Positions 6,972 to 13,982 of a stretch of DNA of 16,934 nucleotides are shown here, one piece after another (positions within the stretch are counted from its first letter, which is position 1; the number at the start of each line of letters is the position of its first letter). A program made the translations under genes and the position numbers. A model generated the notes under the pieces. That model ran no database searches. It had not been told where the DNA came from and worked only from the letters and a program-made list of their open reading frames with translations. Source of the DNA: an uncultured Eubacteriales bacterium (lineage in GTDB: Bacteria > Bacillota > Clostridia > Oscillospirales > Oscillospiraceae); the NCBI GenBank assembly GCA_902475455.1, contig CABRZO010000030.1:1-16934 (forward strand), written 5' to 3'.

Positions 6972-8501
6972 TCAGCCGGCGACAAACTCAGTGGTGGCGC
7001 CAGTGGCGTAGTGCATGATCTCGTCCTCGCTGGTCTTGGCGGTCTCCAGCTCAGCCATGATCTGACCGTCGAACATGACGTACATACGGTCGGTGATGCT
7101 CAGCAGCTCAGAGTTTTCGCAGGTGGCATAGATCACGCAATGGCCCTGCTTGGCAATCTCGTTGATCAGGTGGAAGATCTCCTGCTTGGCGCCCACGTCA
7201 ACGCCCTTGGTGGGCTCATCAAAGATGTACACGTCGGCATCGGCGTTCAGCCACTTGGCCACAACCACCTTCTGCTGGTTGCCGCCGGACAGGTTGGCCA
7301 CCTTCTGACGCACAGAGGGGGTCTTGATGCTCAGGCTCTCCACAAACTCCTCAGCGACCTTGGCGGTCTTGCGGTCGTTGACAAAGGACAGGTGGCAGAA
7401 CCGGCCCAGACAGGCGGCAGAGATATTGAAGGTAACGGTCTCACTGACCAGGACGCCTTCTTTGCGCCGCTCTTCCGGCACCAGGGACAATCCGGCCTTG
7501 ACAGCATCGGCGGGGTTCTTGAAATTGAGCTCCTTGCCGTTCAAGGTGATGGTGCCGGAGGACTTACGGTAAGCGCCGAACAGCGTCTTGCACAGTTCGG
7601 TTTTGCCGCCGCCCACCAAGCCGGCCAGGCCCACGATCTCACCTTTACGGACGTAGAGGGAGACATCCTTGACCCGGCCTTCGCGCTCGGTGAGATGCTC
7701 CACAACAAAGGCTTTTTCTCCAATATCACAGACTTCCTTGGGGAAGGATTCGTCAAAAGAACGTCCCAGCATCTTGTCGACGATCTCCTTGGAGGTCGTC
7801 TCAGAGGTGATGGGGGTGGTGTCCACGATCTCACCGTTGCGCATGACGGTGTAGGAGTCGCAGATCTGCAGCACCTCGTGGATACGATGGGTAATAAAGA
7901 TGATAGCGATGTTTTCGGTCTCCCGCAGGTGGCGTACCACCCGGAACAACTCCTCGGTCTCGGTATCAGACAGGGGAGCGGTAGGCTCGTCGAGGATCAG
8001 GAAGTTGCAGGAGTTCTGAATCGCACGGGCGATCAGCACCATCTGCTTTTGAGCCAGGGTGAGGCTGCCGCAAAGCCGGCGGACGTCGATGTCCACGTTC
8101 AGGCGGCTCAGCACCTCTTTGGCATCCTTGCGGATCTTACCGTAATTCATGAAGAGCTTGTGCTTCATATTCATGACCGTGTCGTTAAACATAACATTTT
8201 CCGCCACCGTCAGGGTGGGGACCAGGGCCATGTCGACCTCCTGATACACGATCTGAATGCCGAGCTTTTTGGCGTCGGCGGGATGGCGCACTTCAACGAC
8301 CTTGCCGTTGTAGAGCACGTCGCCGGTATAACCGGGGTTGGAACCGGCCAAAACCTTCATCAGAGTGGATTTGCCAGCACCGTTGGCACCCATCACAGCA
8401 TGGATGGTACCGGTGCTGATCTCGAAGTCACAATCTGAGAGCGCTTTGACGCCGGGAAATTCAATGGAAACTTTTTTTGTTCCAAGCGTAATTTTGTCCA
8501 T
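6972..8501 (-). CDS. Sugar ABC transporter ATP-binding protein (RbsA/MglA-type, two ATPase domains)
   Basis: A 509-residue fused double ATPase that powers the permease at the cytoplasmic face. Domain 1 has Walker A GANGAGKS (38-45), signature LTLAQ (147-151), Walker B FLILDEPT (167-174) and switch His205. Domain 2 has a modified Walker A GLVGGGKT (294-301), signature LSGGNQ (404-409) and Walker B VYIFDEPT (424-431). A degenerate second site is normal for this family. The start at 8501 is chosen because AGAGGG lies just upstream; an in-frame ATG eight codons earlier has no good ribosome site, and longer versions run into the hairpin at 8560-8591. The gene is second in the operon. Confidence 0.94.
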   Translation of the reverse strand: MDKITLGTKKVSIEFPGVKALSDCDFEISTGTIHAVMGANGAGKSTLMKVLAGSNPGYTGDVLYNGKVVEVRHPADAKKLGIQIVYQEVDMALVPTLTVAENVMFNDTVMNMKHKLFMNYGKIRKDAKEVLSRLNVDIDVRRLCGSLTLAQKQMVLIARAIQNSCNFLILDEPTAPLSDTETEELFRVVRHLRETENIAIIFITHRIHEVLQICDSYTVMRNGEIVDTTPITSETTSKEIVDKMLGRSFDESFPKEVCDIGEKAFVVEHLTEREGRVKDVSLYVRKGEIVGLAGLVGGGKTELCKTLFGAYRKSSGTITLNGKELNFKNPADAVKAGLSLVPEERRKEGVLVSETVTFNISAACLGRFCHLSFVNDRKTAKVAEEFVESLSIKTPSVRQKVANLSGGNQQKVVVAKWLNADADVYIFDEPTKGVDVGAKQEIFHLINEIAKQGHCVIYATCENSELLSITDRMYVMFDGQIMAELETAKTSEDEIMHYATGATTEFVAG

Positions 8502-8559
8502 AGATTCCCTCTTTTCATCTTTCATTCCGATCCGAAATATGAGATCGGTAATGGAAGTT

Positions 8560-8591
8560 CGGGGCGTCGGAGCAAACACTCCGACGCCCCG
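8560..8591 (-). other. Intercistronic hairpin between the lipoprotein and ATPase genes
   Basis: A perfect 13-bp GC-rich stem (8560-8572 with 8579-8591) has a CAAACA loop in the 136-nt gap. No T run follows on the minus strand, so it is unlikely to be a full terminator. Such hairpins behind a binding-protein gene commonly protect the upstream transcript or partly attenuate read-through, giving more binding protein than ATPase or permease. Confidence 0.7.
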
Positions 8592-8637
8592 TTTCGCCTA
8601 AGATTTGTTCAGATAGGATTGGGGATGCTGTCAGGGA

Positions 8638-9876
8638 TTAGTGACCCAGCAGCTCGACCATCCAATCGCAGGTGGGCATCCAGGAGACGTCGTTGTAGGA
8701 GTCGGGGGCAACCTCGCCCAGGTTCTCCACGGTGATGCCTTCCTTGCTCATGACCATCTCCTGAGTGATGATGCTGGAGGGGATTTCCAGCCAAGCGCCG
8801 ATGTCATCGTAGTAGCAGGAAGCAGCCTCGATGTCCTCGTACTGATCAGCCAGCTCCAGAGCCAGGATGCGGCAAGCGAACTCGCCGTTAGAGGTCCAGT
8901 TGGTGGTGGCGCAGGCCTTCCAGTTCTTGCCCTCGGCCATGTACTGAATGTCCTCGTTGCAGATGTCGACGGAGACCATGGGGATCTCGGAGCCGGCCTC
9001 GACCAGAGCCTGATACACGCCCTGAGCATAAGCGTCATAGCAGCACCAGATACCGTCGATGTCCTCGGTGTCGTTGTACTTCTGCAGGGTAGCGGCGGTC
9101 ACGTCGCGCATGGAGGAGGTGGCGTTCTGGTCATCGATGGGAGCGATGCGCTCGACGGTGACGATCTTGCCCTCGTCCTCATAGGGCTGATAGCCTTCCT
9201 GACGGCGATCGAAGGGGCTGTTGTAGCCAGCGCCCTGCTGGACCTGGAGGATACGGACGGGCTCGCCAGCGTCGACCTTCTCCTGGTTCAGCTTCAGCAG
9301 CTCGTCAACCAGGGAAGCGGCAAAGCCGGCGTCCTGCTGGAAGAACTGAGTCACGCCATCGATCTTCTGGACCTCACCGTTGGCATCCTTGAAGGGGGTG
9401 TCGAAGGTGACGATCTTCAGATCGGGATACTGCTCCAGAATGCCGGTCAGGAAGTCCCAAGCGTACTCCTGGCCGCCGTGGGAGACCATCAGGCCGTCAT
9501 AGCCGCCCTGAGCGCACTGCTCAATGGTGCTCTTCCAAGTGTCAGCGTTGTCGGAGCAGAAGAAGGTGTCAGCCTTCATGCCCAGCTTCTCGGCAGTCTC
9601 GGTGAAGGAGTCGGACCACATCTGGAAGATAGTGGCGGAGCTCATCAGCATGATGTAGGCGATCTTCTTGCCTTCCACGGGGGACTCACCGTTGCTGGCG
9701 GTCTCGCCGCTGGTGCTGGCGTCAGCATCAGTGGAAGCATCAGCAGAAGCATCAGGGGTGGAAGTGGTAGAGCCAGTGGAGGCGCTACCGGGGGTGGAAG
9801 TGTTACCGGAGCCGCCGCAGGCCGCGAGAGCGAACACCATGGCGAGAGCCAGCAACAGAGCAACTAGCTTTTTCAT
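8638..9876 (-). CDS. Sugar ABC transporter substrate-binding lipoprotein (periplasmic-binding-protein type 1)
   Basis: A 412-residue exported lipoprotein. Residues 1-19 form a signal peptide with KK at 2-3, a hydrophobic core and the lipobox LAAC with Cys20 as lipidated residue. Residues 21 to about 65 are a low-complexity Gly/Ser/Thr/Ala/Asp tether. From about residue 69 (KKIAYIMLMSSATIFQMW) the ribose/galactose-binding type-1 fold begins, recognisable also in YDGLMVSHGG, VTFDTPF and DIDGIWCCYDAYAQGVYQAL. It captures the sugar at the membrane surface and delivers it to the permease. AGGAGG lies 6 nt before the ATG, and the gene opens the transporter operon behind a predicted sigma-A promoter. 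The ligand is unknown: ribose-type by family, 5-methylthioribose or 5-deoxyribose by neighbourhood. Confidence 0.93.
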   Translation of the reverse strand: MKKLVALLLALAMVFALAACGGSGNTSTPGSASTGSTTSTPDASADASTDADASTSGETASNGESPVEGKKIAYIMLMSSATIFQMWSDSFTETAEKLGMKADTFFCSDNADTWKSTIEQCAQGGYDGLMVSHGGQEYAWDFLTGILEQYPDLKIVTFDTPFKDANGEVQKIDGVTQFFQQDAGFAASLVDELLKLNQEKVDAGEPVRILQVQQGAGYNSPFDRRQEGYQPYEDEGKIVTVERIAPIDDQNATSSMRDVTAATLQKYNDTEDIDGIWCCYDAYAQGVYQALVEAGSEIPMVSVDICNEDIQYMAEGKNWKACATTNWTSNGEFACRILALELADQYEDIEAASCYYDDIGAWLEIPSSIITQEMVMSKEGITVENLGEVAPDSYNDVSWMPTCDWMVELLGH

Positions 9877-9904
9877 GTTTTTCCTCCTATATAGATAAAT
9901 TTAC

Positions 9905-9923
9905 CAAAGCGATTGGAGCTTTG
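9905..9923. repeat. Inverted repeat in the transporter operon leader
   Basis: CAAAGC (9905-9910) and GCTTTG (9918-9923) are perfect arms with a 7-bp spacer. They lie just downstream of the predicted -10, where a bound repressor could block transcription. The regulator is unknown. Confidence 0.35.
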
Positions 9924-9931
9924 ATATTGTC

Positions 9932-9960
9932 AATTTAGCACAAGTTAATAGTTTTGTAAA
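9932..9960 (-). promoter_or_regulatory. Predicted sigma-A promoter of the ABC transporter operon
   Basis: The minus strand reads TTTACA (9960-9955), 17 bp, TAAATT (9937-9932), with an extended -10 TG one base upstream. It lies 56-84 bp before the lipoprotein start. Confidence 0.6.
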
Positions 9961-10169
9961 TGTCTCATTTTTGATTTTTGCCCGTTTTTATTCTTTTTGG
10001 AGCATCGCACAAAAACGCCACTTTAATTTCGTCAAAACAGCTATAAAACTTTTCCTTGACAAAACTGAATTTTATAAAATGCCAAAATTTTCACGATTTA
10101 TGTGGCTTTTCAGAGGGTAAAAACAATTTAACGGTTAAAAGCGGACAAGAAATAAACCCGATGAAAAAT
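9961..10169. other. AT-rich intergenic stretch without a gene
   Basis: This is the middle of the 374-bp gap between the lipoprotein gene and the mutarotase gene. It is markedly A/T-rich compared with the coding DNA, has no credible reading frame, and contains one near-palindrome, TTTAAC-G-GTTAAA (10127-10139). It could hold additional upstream promoter elements or regulator sites; nothing specific is recognised. Confidence 0.5.
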
Positions 10170-10209
10170 AAAAAATGGTGACTGACCCGTGGGCCAGTCA
10201 CCATTTTTT
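10170..10209. terminator. Bidirectional Rho-independent terminator after the mutarotase gene
   Basis: A 15-bp outer stem (10170-10184 with 10195-10209) extends through an inner CCC/GGG pairing. It has six A residues on the left arm and six T residues on the right, so a U tract forms in either direction. It ends the minus-strand mutarotase transcript 41 bp beyond its stop and insulates the transporter promoter. Confidence 0.88.
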
Positions 10210-10250
10210 GAAAGTCAGATGTGGTTTTTTGTTGGGTTATGTCCGGTTTC

Positions 10251-10688
10251 TCAGAGGCACCCCTTCTGGAGAATGGTGCAGGCGTAAAAAGCGGTCTCGG
10301 TGGTGGCGATCACGGCATAGGCATTTTTTGCCATGGTGTAAAACTTGCCCCGGGGAATCATGGCGCAGGCGTCGGCGCCCCGGGGATCGTGCTTGGCGAC
10401 AATGGCCTTGAACTCATCCCACACCGGGCACTCCAGGTCGGCGTGGCGGGCTTCCTTGTCCATAATCAGCACCGGGTCGTCCACAAAGTCGTCCAGGGGC
10501 ATCAGAGTCAGGATGGCGTCCATCAGATCGGTGGCCTTGACACCGTCGCACCGAATCAAAATACTGTCCTTGGCCATGGAGGCGGCGGCGAAGTTGGCGT
10601 CACCGATGACCAGGGTGTCGCCATGGCCCATCTCCGCCAGCACTTTCAGCAGCTCCGGGGACAGGACGGGAGGAATACCTTTCAACAT
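10251..10688 (-). CDS. FucU/RbsD-family sugar mutarotase
   Basis: A 145-residue cytosolic enzyme that speeds anomer or ring-form exchange of a free sugar before phosphorylation or isomerisation. The N-terminus MLKGIPPVLSPELLKVLAEM followed by GHGD (21-24) is strongly FucU-like, with catalytic His22 and Asp30. Length matches the family (about 140). AAAGGTG precedes the ATG. It is transcribed alone, with its own promoter and terminator, and diverges from the SorC-type regulator. It could prepare the pentose imported by the neighbouring ABC system (family known for fucose and ribose); the exact sugar is inferred, not shown. Confidence 0.9.
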   Translation of the reverse strand: MLKGIPPVLSPELLKVLAEMGHGDTLVIGDANFAAASMAKDSILIRCDGVKATDLMDAILTLMPLDDFVDDPVLIMDKEARHADLECPVWDEFKAIVAKHDPRGADACAMIPRGKFYTMAKNAYAVIATTETAFYACTILQKGCL

Positions 10689-10753
10689 GTTGCATACACA
10701 CCTTTCTTCTGTTTCGGCGGGGAGCAGAGCCCCTTGGTGGGAAATCTGCCTAG

Positions 10754-10782
10754 AGTGTACTACGGCCCCGGGGGAAATTCAA
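10754..10782 (-). promoter_or_regulatory. Predicted promoter of the mutarotase gene
   Basis: The minus strand reads TTGAAT (10782-10777), 17 bp, TACACT (10759-10754), about 65 bp before the start. The large inverted repeat at 10765-10805 covers its -35 and spacer. Confidence 0.55.
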
Positions 10783-10805
10783 GGGTGAGAATTTCCACCC
10801 GGGGC
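10765..10805. promoter_or_regulatory. Large operator-like inverted repeat between the SorC and mutarotase genes
   Basis: The left arm (10765-10780) and right arm (10789-10805) are reverse complements apart from a single extra base, with an 8-bp spacer. The core is GGAAATTC / GAATTTCC. It overlaps the mutarotase promoter and ends 3 bp upstream of the SorC -35, a placement typical of a site for the adjacent regulator controlling both genes. Confidence 0.6.
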
Positions 10806-10807
10806 GC

Positions 10808-10836
10808 TTCACCGGAGGGGCCTTCTGTGATACAAT
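10808..10836 (+). promoter_or_regulatory. Predicted promoter of the SorC-family gene
   Basis: TTCACC (10808-10813) and TACAAT (10831-10836) are separated by 17 bp, with an extended TG before the -10. They lie about 28 bp upstream of the start codon. Confidence 0.55.
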
Positions 10837-10850
10837 GGCCCAAAGAAAAG

Positions 10851-10857
10851 GGAGGTG
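10851..10857 (+). promoter_or_regulatory. Ribosome binding site deciding the SorC-family start
   Basis: GGAGGTG ends 6 nt before the ATG at 10864. It contains the alternative in-frame GTG at 10855, so that GTG is not used. Confidence 0.75.
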
Positions 10858-10863
10858 GAGCGT

Positions 10864-11820
10864 ATGCAGGACAAGGAACCGCTGCTGATCCGGGTTTCGG
10901 AGCTCTATTATGAGCAGGGGATGAGCCAGCAGGGGGTGGCCCAGCTGCTGGGGCTGTCCCGGCCCACGGTGTCCCGACTGCTGGAGGAGGCCCGGCGCCG
11001 GGGAGTGGTGGAGATTGTGGTCCATGCCCCCCTGAGCAAGGACCCGGAATTGTCCGCCCAGCTGCGGCAGCAGCTGGGACTGAGGGATGCGGTGGTGGTG
11101 AAGGGCAGCTATGACTATGACCGGGCCCTGCGCCGGTGCGCCCAGGCAGCGGCGGAGGCCTTTGAAGCGGTGCTGGAAAACGGCATGACCGTGGGCATCT
11201 CCTGGGGCCGGGCCCTGCGGGCCTTTTGCGGGGCGCTGCCGGAACAAAAGCATACATTTAATATAAACGTGGTCCAGATGATCGGCTGCCTGGGCACCGG
11301 CAATCCCCAGCTGGACGGGCTGGAGCTCTCCCTGACCCTGGCCAAAAAACTCAACGGCACCTTCCGCAATGTTTACGCCCCGGTGTATGTGGACAGCCAG
11401 CTGGTCCAGTCCTATCTGCTGAAGGAGCCTTCGGTGGAGCTGGCCATCCGCCAGGCCAACCGGGCGGATATCGTGCTCACTGGTGTGGGCTCCCTCTGGG
11501 ACCCGGAGGGCTCTCTGTACCATGCCGGCTATTTTGATGCCCGGGACCGGGACAACCTGACGGCGGCCGGGGCGGTGGCGGTGATCCAGGGCCGGCTGCT
11601 GGACCGGCAGGGCCGGGAGGTGGCAATCCCGGGGCGCTATGTGGTGGGTTGTGAGCTGGAGGCCATTCGCCGGGCCCCCTGGCGCATCGGCATCAACGCC
11701 GGAGCAGGCCGTGGGACGGAAACCCTGGCGGCGGTCCGCAGCGGCTGTGTCAATCTGCTGGTGGTGGACGAGCCCCTGGCGGAAGAACTGCTTCAACTGA
11801 ACAAAACAACGGAAAATTGA
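10864..11820 (+). CDS. SorC/DeoR-type sugar-binding transcriptional regulator
   Basis: A 318-residue regulator. The N-terminal helix-turn-helix is GMSQQGVAQLLGLSRPTVSR (about 19-38). It is followed by a sugar-phosphate-sensing domain of the SorC/CggR type with GISWGRAL, the strand VGSLWDP and the C-terminal INAGAGRGTETLAAVRSGCV region that usually contacts the effector. It diverges from the mutarotase gene across a large inverted repeat and stands directly upstream of the split transketolase and kinase genes. Control of those genes by a pentose or pentose-phosphate effector is inferred. No terminator is seen before the transketolase, 115 bp downstream, so read-through is possible. Confidence 0.9.
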   Translation: MQDKEPLLIRVSELYYEQGMSQQGVAQLLGLSRPTVSRLLEEARRRGVVEIVVHAPLSKDPELSAQLRQQLGLRDAVVVKGSYDYDRALRRCAQAAAEAFEAVLENGMTVGISWGRALRAFCGALPEQKHTFNINVVQMIGCLGTGNPQLDGLELSLTLAKKLNGTFRNVYAPVYVDSQLVQSYLLKEPSVELAIRQANRADIVLTGVGSLWDPEGSLYHAGYFDARDRDNLTAAGAVAVIQGRLLDRQGREVAIPGRYVVGCELEAIRRAPWRIGINAGAGRGTETLAAVRSGCVNLLVVDEPLAEELLQLNKTTEN

Positions 11821-11860
11821 ACAGATGTAAAATTAGACCGGAGAAATTTGAGGCCTTTCG

Positions 11861-11889
11861 TTGACTTGCCCCGCCGGGTATGAAAGAAT
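11861..11889 (+). promoter_or_regulatory. Possible promoter of the transketolase pair
   Basis: TTGACT (11861-11866) is followed after 17 bp by AAGAAT (11884-11889), 46 bp before the start. The -35 is good and the -10 is weak. Just upstream (11840-11853) is a sequence matching 11 of 14 positions of the left arm of the SorC-region inverted repeat. Confidence 0.4.
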
Positions 11890-11935
11890 GAGATCGACAA
11901 GCCAAACCAATACCGACGAGAGGAGATTTGTTCCT

Positions 11936-12841
11936 ATGGCGGAAAAGACTTACACCAAGGCGGAGACCCAGGCCATCGCCACCCAGATCCGCAAGCAGAT
12001 TTTGGGCATTGCCCTGAAGACCGGCGGCTGCTATCTGGCCCAGGCCTGTTCCTCCGCGGAGATCATCTCCACCCTGTACACCCAGATTTTGAAGCTGGGC
12101 CCCTCGGTGGGCGAGTGGGACGCCATCCCCTTCCCCGGCGTGCCCGGCCCCGACAACATGGACTATCAGCGGGGCAGCGCCTACCACGGTGAGCCCGCCC
12201 CGGATAAGGACCGGTTCTTTGTCTCCTGCTGCCACTATGCCTCCGTGATCTACTGCGCCCTGGCCGCCGTGGGCCGCATCAGCCCCGCCGCCCTGGACAA
12301 GTTCAATGTGGACGGCTGGAACATGGAGATGATCGGCGCCGAGCACTCTCCCGGCTTTGAGAACACCGCCGGCTCCCTGGGCCAGACCGTGTCCATCGCC
12401 GCTGGCACCGCCCACGCCCGCAAGATGAAGGGGGAGACCGGCAAGGTCTACTGCCTGCTGGGCGACGGCGAGCTCCAGGAGGGCCAGATGTGGGAGTGCG
12501 TGGAGGTGGCCGGCCACTACAAACTGGACAACTTCATTATGGTGATTGACGCCAACGGCCAGCAGGTGGAGGGCGCCATCGAGGACCAGATGACCGAGGA
12601 GCCCCTGGTGGACCGGTTTGAGGCCTTCGGGGCCACCTGCGTCACCTGCAACGGCCACGACATCGACGACATTATCCGGGCCTGCAACGTGGAGCATCCC
12701 GGCCGGCCTCTGGCGGTGATCTGCCGCACCCGGGGCACCACCGGCGTGCCGCCCCTGGAGAAGAAGTGGCCCTTCCTGCACTTTGTCCGCATCCCCGAGG
12801 CGGAGCGGGCCGAGTACCAGAAGATTTACGACGAGATGTGA
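11936..12841 (+). CDS. Transketolase, N-terminal (thiamine-diphosphate-binding) subunit
   Basis: A 301-residue subunit of a split transketolase, which moves two-carbon ketol units between sugar phosphates. The ThDP/magnesium motif runs from GDG (176-178) in GDGELQEGQMWE to VIDANGQQ with Asn207. GSLGQ (146-150) and His137 correspond to family positions. The usual SKGH segment instead reads SCCH (97-100), and the region around AEHSPGFENTAG differs from housekeeping enzymes, so this may be a specialised paralogue. AGGAGA lies about 10 nt before the ATG at 11936; longer in-frame starts lack such a site. The C-terminal subunit follows after 14 nt. Apulose-4-phosphate transketolases are also split and are one alternative substrate class (inference). 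Confidence 0.92.
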   Translation: MAEKTYTKAETQAIATQIRKQILGIALKTGGCYLAQACSSAEIISTLYTQILKLGPSVGEWDAIPFPGVPGPDNMDYQRGSAYHGEPAPDKDRFFVSCCHYASVIYCALAAVGRISPAALDKFNVDGWNMEMIGAEHSPGFENTAGSLGQTVSIAAGTAHARKMKGETGKVYCLLGDGELQEGQMWECVEVAGHYKLDNFIMVIDANGQQVEGAIEDQMTEEPLVDRFEAFGATCVTCNGHDIDDIIRACNVEHPGRPLAVICRTRGTTGVPPLEKKWPFLHFVRIPEAERAEYQKIYDEM

Positions 12842-12855
12842 GGAGGGAACAGATC

Positions 12856-13842
12856 ATGAAAATCGAACTGAACACCCATGAGCGCTGCATGATCGACTTT
12901 GCCGCCCAGCATCCCGAGGTGCTGGTGCTGTCCGCCGATCTGGGCTCTTCCTGCGAGGTCAAGAAATTCCGGGCCACCTATCCCGACCGCTATCTGACTA
13001 TGGGCATTGCCGAGCAGAATATGTGCTCCTGGGCCGCCGGCCTGGCCCGGGAGGGTTTCAGACCCTTCCTGCACACCTTCTCTGTCTTCCTCTATCGCCG
13101 GATCCTGGACCAGCTGGAGATGAGCGTGGCCTATCCCAACCTGCCGGTGGTCTTTGTGGGCTTTGTCCCCGGCATTACCACCCCCGGCGGCGTCACCCAC
13201 CAGTCCATCAACGACGTGGGCGTGCTGCGCACCGTGCCCAATATGGCCATCTTTGACATCGGCGACGCCACCGAGATCGAGGGCGTGCTGAAGCTGGCCT
13301 ATGACTACAACGGCCCCGTGTTCATCCGGATGCTCCGGAAGGAGGTGCCCCGCCTGTTCCCCGCCGACGAGCCCATGCAGTTCAACCGGGCCCGGGTGCT
13401 CAGCGAGGGCGACGACGTGCTGATCCTGTCCTCCAGCATCTGCACCGAGGAGGCCATGCGGGCTACCGCCGTGCTGAAGGACCGGGGGGTCTCTGTCCAG
13501 CATATGCATGTCTCCACCCTGAAGCCCTTCACCGACCCCACCATTGTGGAGGCCCTGAAGAAGTGCAAATACGGCGTGGTCACCATTGAGAACCAGTACG
13601 ATATCGGCGGTCTCAGCAGCGCTGTGGCCGAGGTCATCGCCGAGAACGGCATCGGCAAGCGGCTGGTGAAGATCGGCCTGCCCGGCTATCCCCACGGCGC
13701 CTCCAAGATGTACCTGATGAAGAAGTACGGCATCGACGCCATGCATCTGGTGCAGGCGGTGGAAAACCTGACCGGCAAGGACCTCAACATTACCGAGCAG
13801 GACCTGGCCGAGGAACGGTTTGTGGACTTCCTGGAGGTCTGA
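12856..13842 (+). CDS. Transketolase, C-terminal (pyrimidine-binding) subunit
   Basis: A 328-residue partner of the preceding subunit; together they match a single-chain transketolase. MGIAEQNM holds Glu53, the residue that activates the thiamine aminopyrimidine. GGVTHQSINDVGVLRTVPNM (111-130) is the conserved substrate-side segment, with VFIRMLRKEVPR (155-166) following. The C-terminal domain (about 195-320) has the alternating fold of the transketolase C-domain. The ATG at 12856 has AGGAGG 9 nt upstream, directly overlapping the previous stop region, indicating translation from one message. Similarity to DXS or dehydrogenase E1-beta chains reflects the shared superfamily; the N-terminal partner supports transketolase. 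Confidence 0.92.
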   Translation: MKIELNTHERCMIDFAAQHPEVLVLSADLGSSCEVKKFRATYPDRYLTMGIAEQNMCSWAAGLAREGFRPFLHTFSVFLYRRILDQLEMSVAYPNLPVVFVGFVPGITTPGGVTHQSINDVGVLRTVPNMAIFDIGDATEIEGVLKLAYDYNGPVFIRMLRKEVPRLFPADEPMQFNRARVLSEGDDVLILSSSICTEEAMRATAVLKDRGVSVQHMHVSTLKPFTDPTIVEALKKCKYGVVTIENQYDIGGLSSAVAEVIAENGIGKRLVKIGLPGYPHGASKMYLMKKYGIDAMHLVQAVENLTGKDLNITEQDLAEERFVDFLEV

Positions 13843-13877
13843 GCCGGGGGTCCCACAACAAGCGATATTTCCGGAAA

Positions 13878-13915
13878 AAACAGCGCGCGGAGGGCTTGCC
13901 CCCCGTGCGCTGTTT
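13878..13915 (+). terminator. Hairpin after the transketolase pair, possible weak terminator
   Basis: The arms 13878-13894 and 13899-13915 form a 17-position stem with one wobble pair and one mismatch around a CTTG loop. Only TTT precedes GGGTT on the plus strand, so termination is likely partial and read-through into the kinase gene is plausible. Confidence 0.55.
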
Positions 13916-13925
13916 GGGTTAAAAT
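13896..13925 (+). promoter_or_regulatory. Possible promoter of the PfkB-family kinase
   Basis: TTGCCC (13896-13901) and TAAAAT (13920-13925) are 18 bp apart. The -35 lies inside the preceding hairpin. The match is moderate and the kinase may instead be expressed by read-through. Confidence 0.3.
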
Positions 13926-13982
13926 AGGGGCAGAATCAAAGGCGAAGCGCCGCTTTCATTTGGAATAGAGGAGGAACAGCAT

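Noticed and set aside
7599..7622. Frameshift or mutation in the second ATPase site of the transporter
   Set aside because: A modified Walker A (GLVGGGKT) in the second domain is normal for RbsA/MglA-type ATPases; the frame is intact.
10170..10209. Insertion-sequence terminal repeat or attachment site
   Set aside because: The inverted repeat has A and T runs at its ends and sits just after a gene stop, which is the form of a terminator; no transposase is nearby.
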